Assembly: GCA_034658975.1 (NCBI GenBank)
Contig: JAYEGJ010000159.1
Coordinates: 1 to 52,527, forward strand
Reading direction: 5' to 3'
DNA: 52,527 bases
From: SZUA-217 sp034658975
GTDB lineage: Bacteria; Actinomycetota; Acidimicrobiia; Spongiisociales; ZC4RG35
The translations under genes were made by a program, and so were the position numbers. Positions 50,416-52,527 of the stretch are shown piece by piece. How positions within the stretch are numbered: the first letter of the stretch is position 1; each line of letters starts with the position of its first letter. Under the pieces are notes generated by a model that ran no database searches, was not told the origin of the DNA, and saw only the letters and a list, made by a program, of their open reading frames with translations.

Positions 50416-51404
50416 CGGGCTCCTGCGCCGAGCTGGCCGTTCGAAGCGAACCATTCGTAGATGTCTTCGATGGTTTCCTCGATGGGCCGCGGCTCGTAGC
50501 CGAGCTGGCTCGAGGCCTTCTCGCCGGCCACCTCCGGGCTGTTGATCAGGGCGTGGAGGCTCTCCCTGGTGTACCAGAGAGGGCTCCCTGTTCTCCTGAC
50601 GATGAGATCGCCGAGCGGGGCGAGAGTCTTGGCCAGCCCCAAGGGAACCATCCGCTTGGGCGCCGGTGTCCCACTGACGTTCTCAGTGATCCGGGCCAGC
50701 TCGGGAATTGTGCGGTGATGTCCGGGCAGCAGGTAGTTCTGCCCGTGCCGACCGTCCTGTGCTGCGGCGGCCAATCCGCGTGCCACGTCACGAGAGTCGA
50801 CCCAATCGAAGCCGGCGTCGAGCAGCGCCGGCAATCGTCCCTCGAACAGGGCGAGGAGCACGTGACCCATTCGGGAGGGCTCGTGGTCATAGGGGCCGAT
50901 GATCCCCGTCGGGTTGACGATGACCGCATCCAGACCCTCGTCGACGACCTCGCGCAGCGCCGCTTCGCCGGCCGCCTTCGACCTGTCATATGGCGGGAGA
51001 CCGGGAGCGGTCGACCGCGGACTGTGCTCGGTCACACCGTCGCCGGCCGCGGCGAGGTCGTAGGCGTGGACCGAACTGCAATGGACCATACGCGACGCTC
51101 CGCTGTGAAGAGCAGCCCTGGCAACGTTTCTGACCCCTTCGACATTGAGCCTGCGGACCTTCCCATGGGGGTCACCGGTGATCGAGATCAGGCCGACCAG
51201 GTGATAGACGACATCGGCGCCAGAGAAGGATGCTTCGAGCGTGGAGGGGTCGAGCACATCGCCGTGCACGTAGTCGACGTCGAGGCCGTCGAGCGTCGGG
51301 CCTTTTCGGATGTCAACGGCGCGCACCTCTTGCCCCGACTCGAGGAGATGCCGAACAACGGCCCCGCCGAGGAAGCCCGAGGCGCCGGTGACGACGGCCG
51401 TCAT
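50412..51404 (-). CDS. NAD-dependent epimerase/dehydratase (extended SDR)
   Basis: A 330-residue extended SDR: TGASGFLGGAVVRHLL (NAD binding), VYHLVGLIS, catalytic Ser in HCSSVHAYD, YxxxK as YDRSKAAGEAAL, and NPTGIIGPYDHEP. It resembles 3-beta-HSD/dihydroflavonol-reductase-like epimerases; the substrate is unknown. ATG 51404 overlaps the stop of the VanW gene (ATGA), so the two are probably co-transcribed. Confidence 0.92.
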   Translation of the reverse strand: MTAVVTGASGFLGGAVVRHLLESGQEVRAVDIRKGPTLDGLDVDYVHGDVLDPSTLEASFSGADVVYHLVGLISITGDPHGKVRRLNVEGVRNVARAALHSGASRMVHCSSVHAYDLAAAGDGVTEHSPRSTAPGLPPYDRSKAAGEAALREVVDEGLDAVIVNPTGIIGPYDHEPSRMGHVLLALFEGRLPALLDAGFDWVDSRDVARGLAAAAQDGRHGQNYLLPGHHRTIPELARITENVSGTPAPKRMVPLGLAKTLAPLGDLIVRRTGSPLWYTRESLHALINSPEVAGEKASSQLGYEPRPIEETIEDIYEWFASNGQLGAGAR

Positions 51405-52527
51405 CCGCCGGTGGTTGTTGTGCTGCCGGTCGGCGGCATCGTCGTGGTCGTCGGCGGATCGCAGGCTCCCTCTCCCTGGAAGTAGCAAGGATTCACTTCA
51501 ATGACCTCGAACTGGGGGAGATAGCGGGCGACCCACTCGGTTTCCTCGACGACCTGCTCACCCCCGCGGGTGCTGGTCCGGGTGATGCTCACGCTCCATC
51601 CGTCACGCGGTTTCTGGGTTTGGACCTGTTGATCCAAGGCGAGGTTGGGGTTCGCCTTGTAACGGGGTCCGCCGGGGCCGGTCACACTGTAGCGATCGGA
51701 CACGTGGGCATCGACCCACAAGGCGTTGGGGCCACCGGCCGAGTCCACGTGGATCGAAGTCTTGCCACCGGCGTGATCGCCGACGACCGTGCGGCCGTCG
51801 TTGTCGCCGAAGATGCGGACCGTGATCGACTTTCCCGTGTACTGGGTGTCGATCATGATCGCCTTGTCGGTGTTGTTGCGGAAGATGAGTTGTGGAGTCT
51901 GCCAGTTGACCGTGGCCTCGATTCCCTCCGGGTAACGGGAGAAGTAATACGAGTGGGGTTTGTGGTCGATGTCCTGGAGCCCCGCCCAGAAGATGGCGTT
52001 GTACATGGTGGTGGCGAATTGGCTGACGCCACCGCCCACGGTGTCGACGAGTTCTCCGGCAACGATGGTCCCGGCCGGGACGTACCCCTTCTCCGCAGTC
52101 CGTTGTCCGACGAACCCGTTGATGCTGAATTCCCCACCGGGCATGACGATGTGCTCGTCGATGGTGTCGGCCATTAGCTGGATGTTGATGACACGATCCT
52201 GACAACACGAGTGATAGGTGGTGAATGACGAGACAAGATGCTTGATGCCGAGGTCTTCGAGTTCCTGAGTGGTGACGTCGGGGTCGGCGTCTTCCACAAG
52301 TGGTAGCTGACCGAGTCGGGAGCCCGTCTGGCCTGCCTGGAGAAGCTTGGTCGCCGTTTCGGTCTCGTCGATCCGCGTGCCCCGTTTTCCGGGGATTATG
52401 ACGATGGTGTTGCCGCTGATCTGAAACCTGGCGTCCACCGGTTCGGCCTCGTACTGCGCCCGAATCGGGCTGAGGTAAAGGTCGATCACTTCCGGGTCGA
52501 AGCCGTGGACGATTTGGGGGCTTCCCT
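51401..52527 (-). CDS. VanW-family protein, N-terminus beyond the window
   Basis: A partial gene; the frame stays open to the window edge, so about 375 C-terminal residues are seen and the true start lies outside. The first part (GNTIVIIPGKRGTRIDETETA) looks like the putative peptidoglycan-binding domain that precedes VanW in actinobacteria. VanW hallmarks are GGEFSINGFVGQRTAEKGY and VGGGVSQFATTMYNAIF. After a beta-rich region comes a Thr/Pro-rich tail (PPTTTTMPPTG). Likely an exported cell-envelope protein; the biochemical role of VanW is unknown. Two Cys in YHSCCQD are unusual. Confidence 0.9.
   Translation of the reverse strand, partial: GSPQIVHGFDPEVIDLYLSPIRAQYEAEPVDARFQISGNTIVIIPGKRGTRIDETETATKLLQAGQTGSRLGQLPLVEDADPDVTTQELEDLGIKHLVSSFTTYHSCCQDRVINIQLMADTIDEHIVMPGGEFSINGFVGQRTAEKGYVPAGTIVAGELVDTVGGGVSQFATTMYNAIFWAGLQDIDHKPHSYYFSRYPEGIEATVNWQTPQLIFRNNTDKAIMIDTQYTGKSITVRIFGDNDGRTVVGDHAGGKTSIHVDSAGGPNALWVDAHVSDRYSVTGPGGPRYKANPNLALDQQVQTQKPRDGWSVSITRTSTRGGEQVVEETEWVARYLPQFEVIEVNPCYFQGEGACDPPTTTTMPPTGSTTTTGG

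Noticed and set aside
1..52527. CRISPR arrays, prophage, insertion sequences or rRNA genes.
   Set aside because: No regularly spaced repeats, transposase or integrase genes, phage structural genes or rRNA sequence were seen.

Overview
The window looks like a chromosomal segment of a high-GC actinobacterium, possibly Acidimicrobiia-like. Supporting signs are strongly GC-biased third positions, GTG and TTG starts, the conserved block mfd / surA-like lipoprotein / mazG / eno / ftsB-divIC / DUF501 / ppx, an actinobacterial-style dapD facing dapE, a 13E12-type (DUF222) HNH protein, Thr-rich lipoproteins and many start codons that look leaderless. Taxonomy is inferred from gene content only; no search was run.

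Layout. 1-3912: a doubtful membrane ORF, a small ABM-like protein, an RRM RNA-binding protein, an EamA transporter and a lipoprotein. 3929-10221: a compact bacterial microcompartment (BMC) locus. A divergent HTH/coiled-coil protein faces a nine-gene run: rpiB, deoC, tandem-domain BMC-T (double-stacking type), BMC-H, BMC-P, CoA-acylating aldehyde dehydrogenase, second BMC-T, BMC-P, BMC-P. This fits the sugar-phosphate-utilising (SPU) class, and the shell proteins recall those of Haliangium ochraceum. 10218-14812 (mixed strands): a half-length thioredoxin-reductase-like flavoprotein, an M20 hydrolase, a 3-methyladenine glycosylase, a membrane protein, an esterase lipoprotein and pgl. 14851-19907: a small hydrolase, then rplY(ctc)-pth-glpK-pgsA-SDR packed tightly. 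19908-22127: an accessory-looking patch with the HNH protein, about 500 bp without genes and a small lipoprotein. 22128-31778: DUF2293, then mfd to ppx, followed by tRNA-Leu(UAA) and a hairpin terminator. 32153-38969: GNAT/acyl-CoA synthetase fusion, enoyl-CoA hydratase, membrane protein, TPR protein, methyltransferase. 39156-50415: cysteine desulfurase-mnmA-ligA, dapD and dapE divergent, gatCAB, pyk. 50412-52527: an SDR and a VanW protein cut by the window edge.

How the BMC genes may work together. DeoC would split 2-deoxyribose-5-phosphate into glyceraldehyde-3-phosphate and acetaldehyde inside the shell, and the acylating aldehyde dehydrogenase would turn acetaldehyde, CoA and NAD+ into acetyl-CoA and NADH. 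RpiB, DeoC and, if it starts at a CTG codon, the dehydrogenase each begin with a short amphipathic helix like a BMC encapsulation peptide. No phosphotransacylase, alcohol dehydrogenase, sugar kinase or transporter is present, so CoA and NAD recycling inside the shell is unexplained.

Most unusual observations: (1) the dehydrogenase probably starts at CTG 7599, so ordinary gene calling would cut off its targeting helix; (2) the RpiB has Asp where the usual catalytic Cys sits; (3) a perfect hairpin lies between bmcH and bmcP, with very different ribosome-binding sites on its two sides; (4) pgsA also seems to need a non-canonical start; (5) related short palindromes or repeats follow several stop codons.
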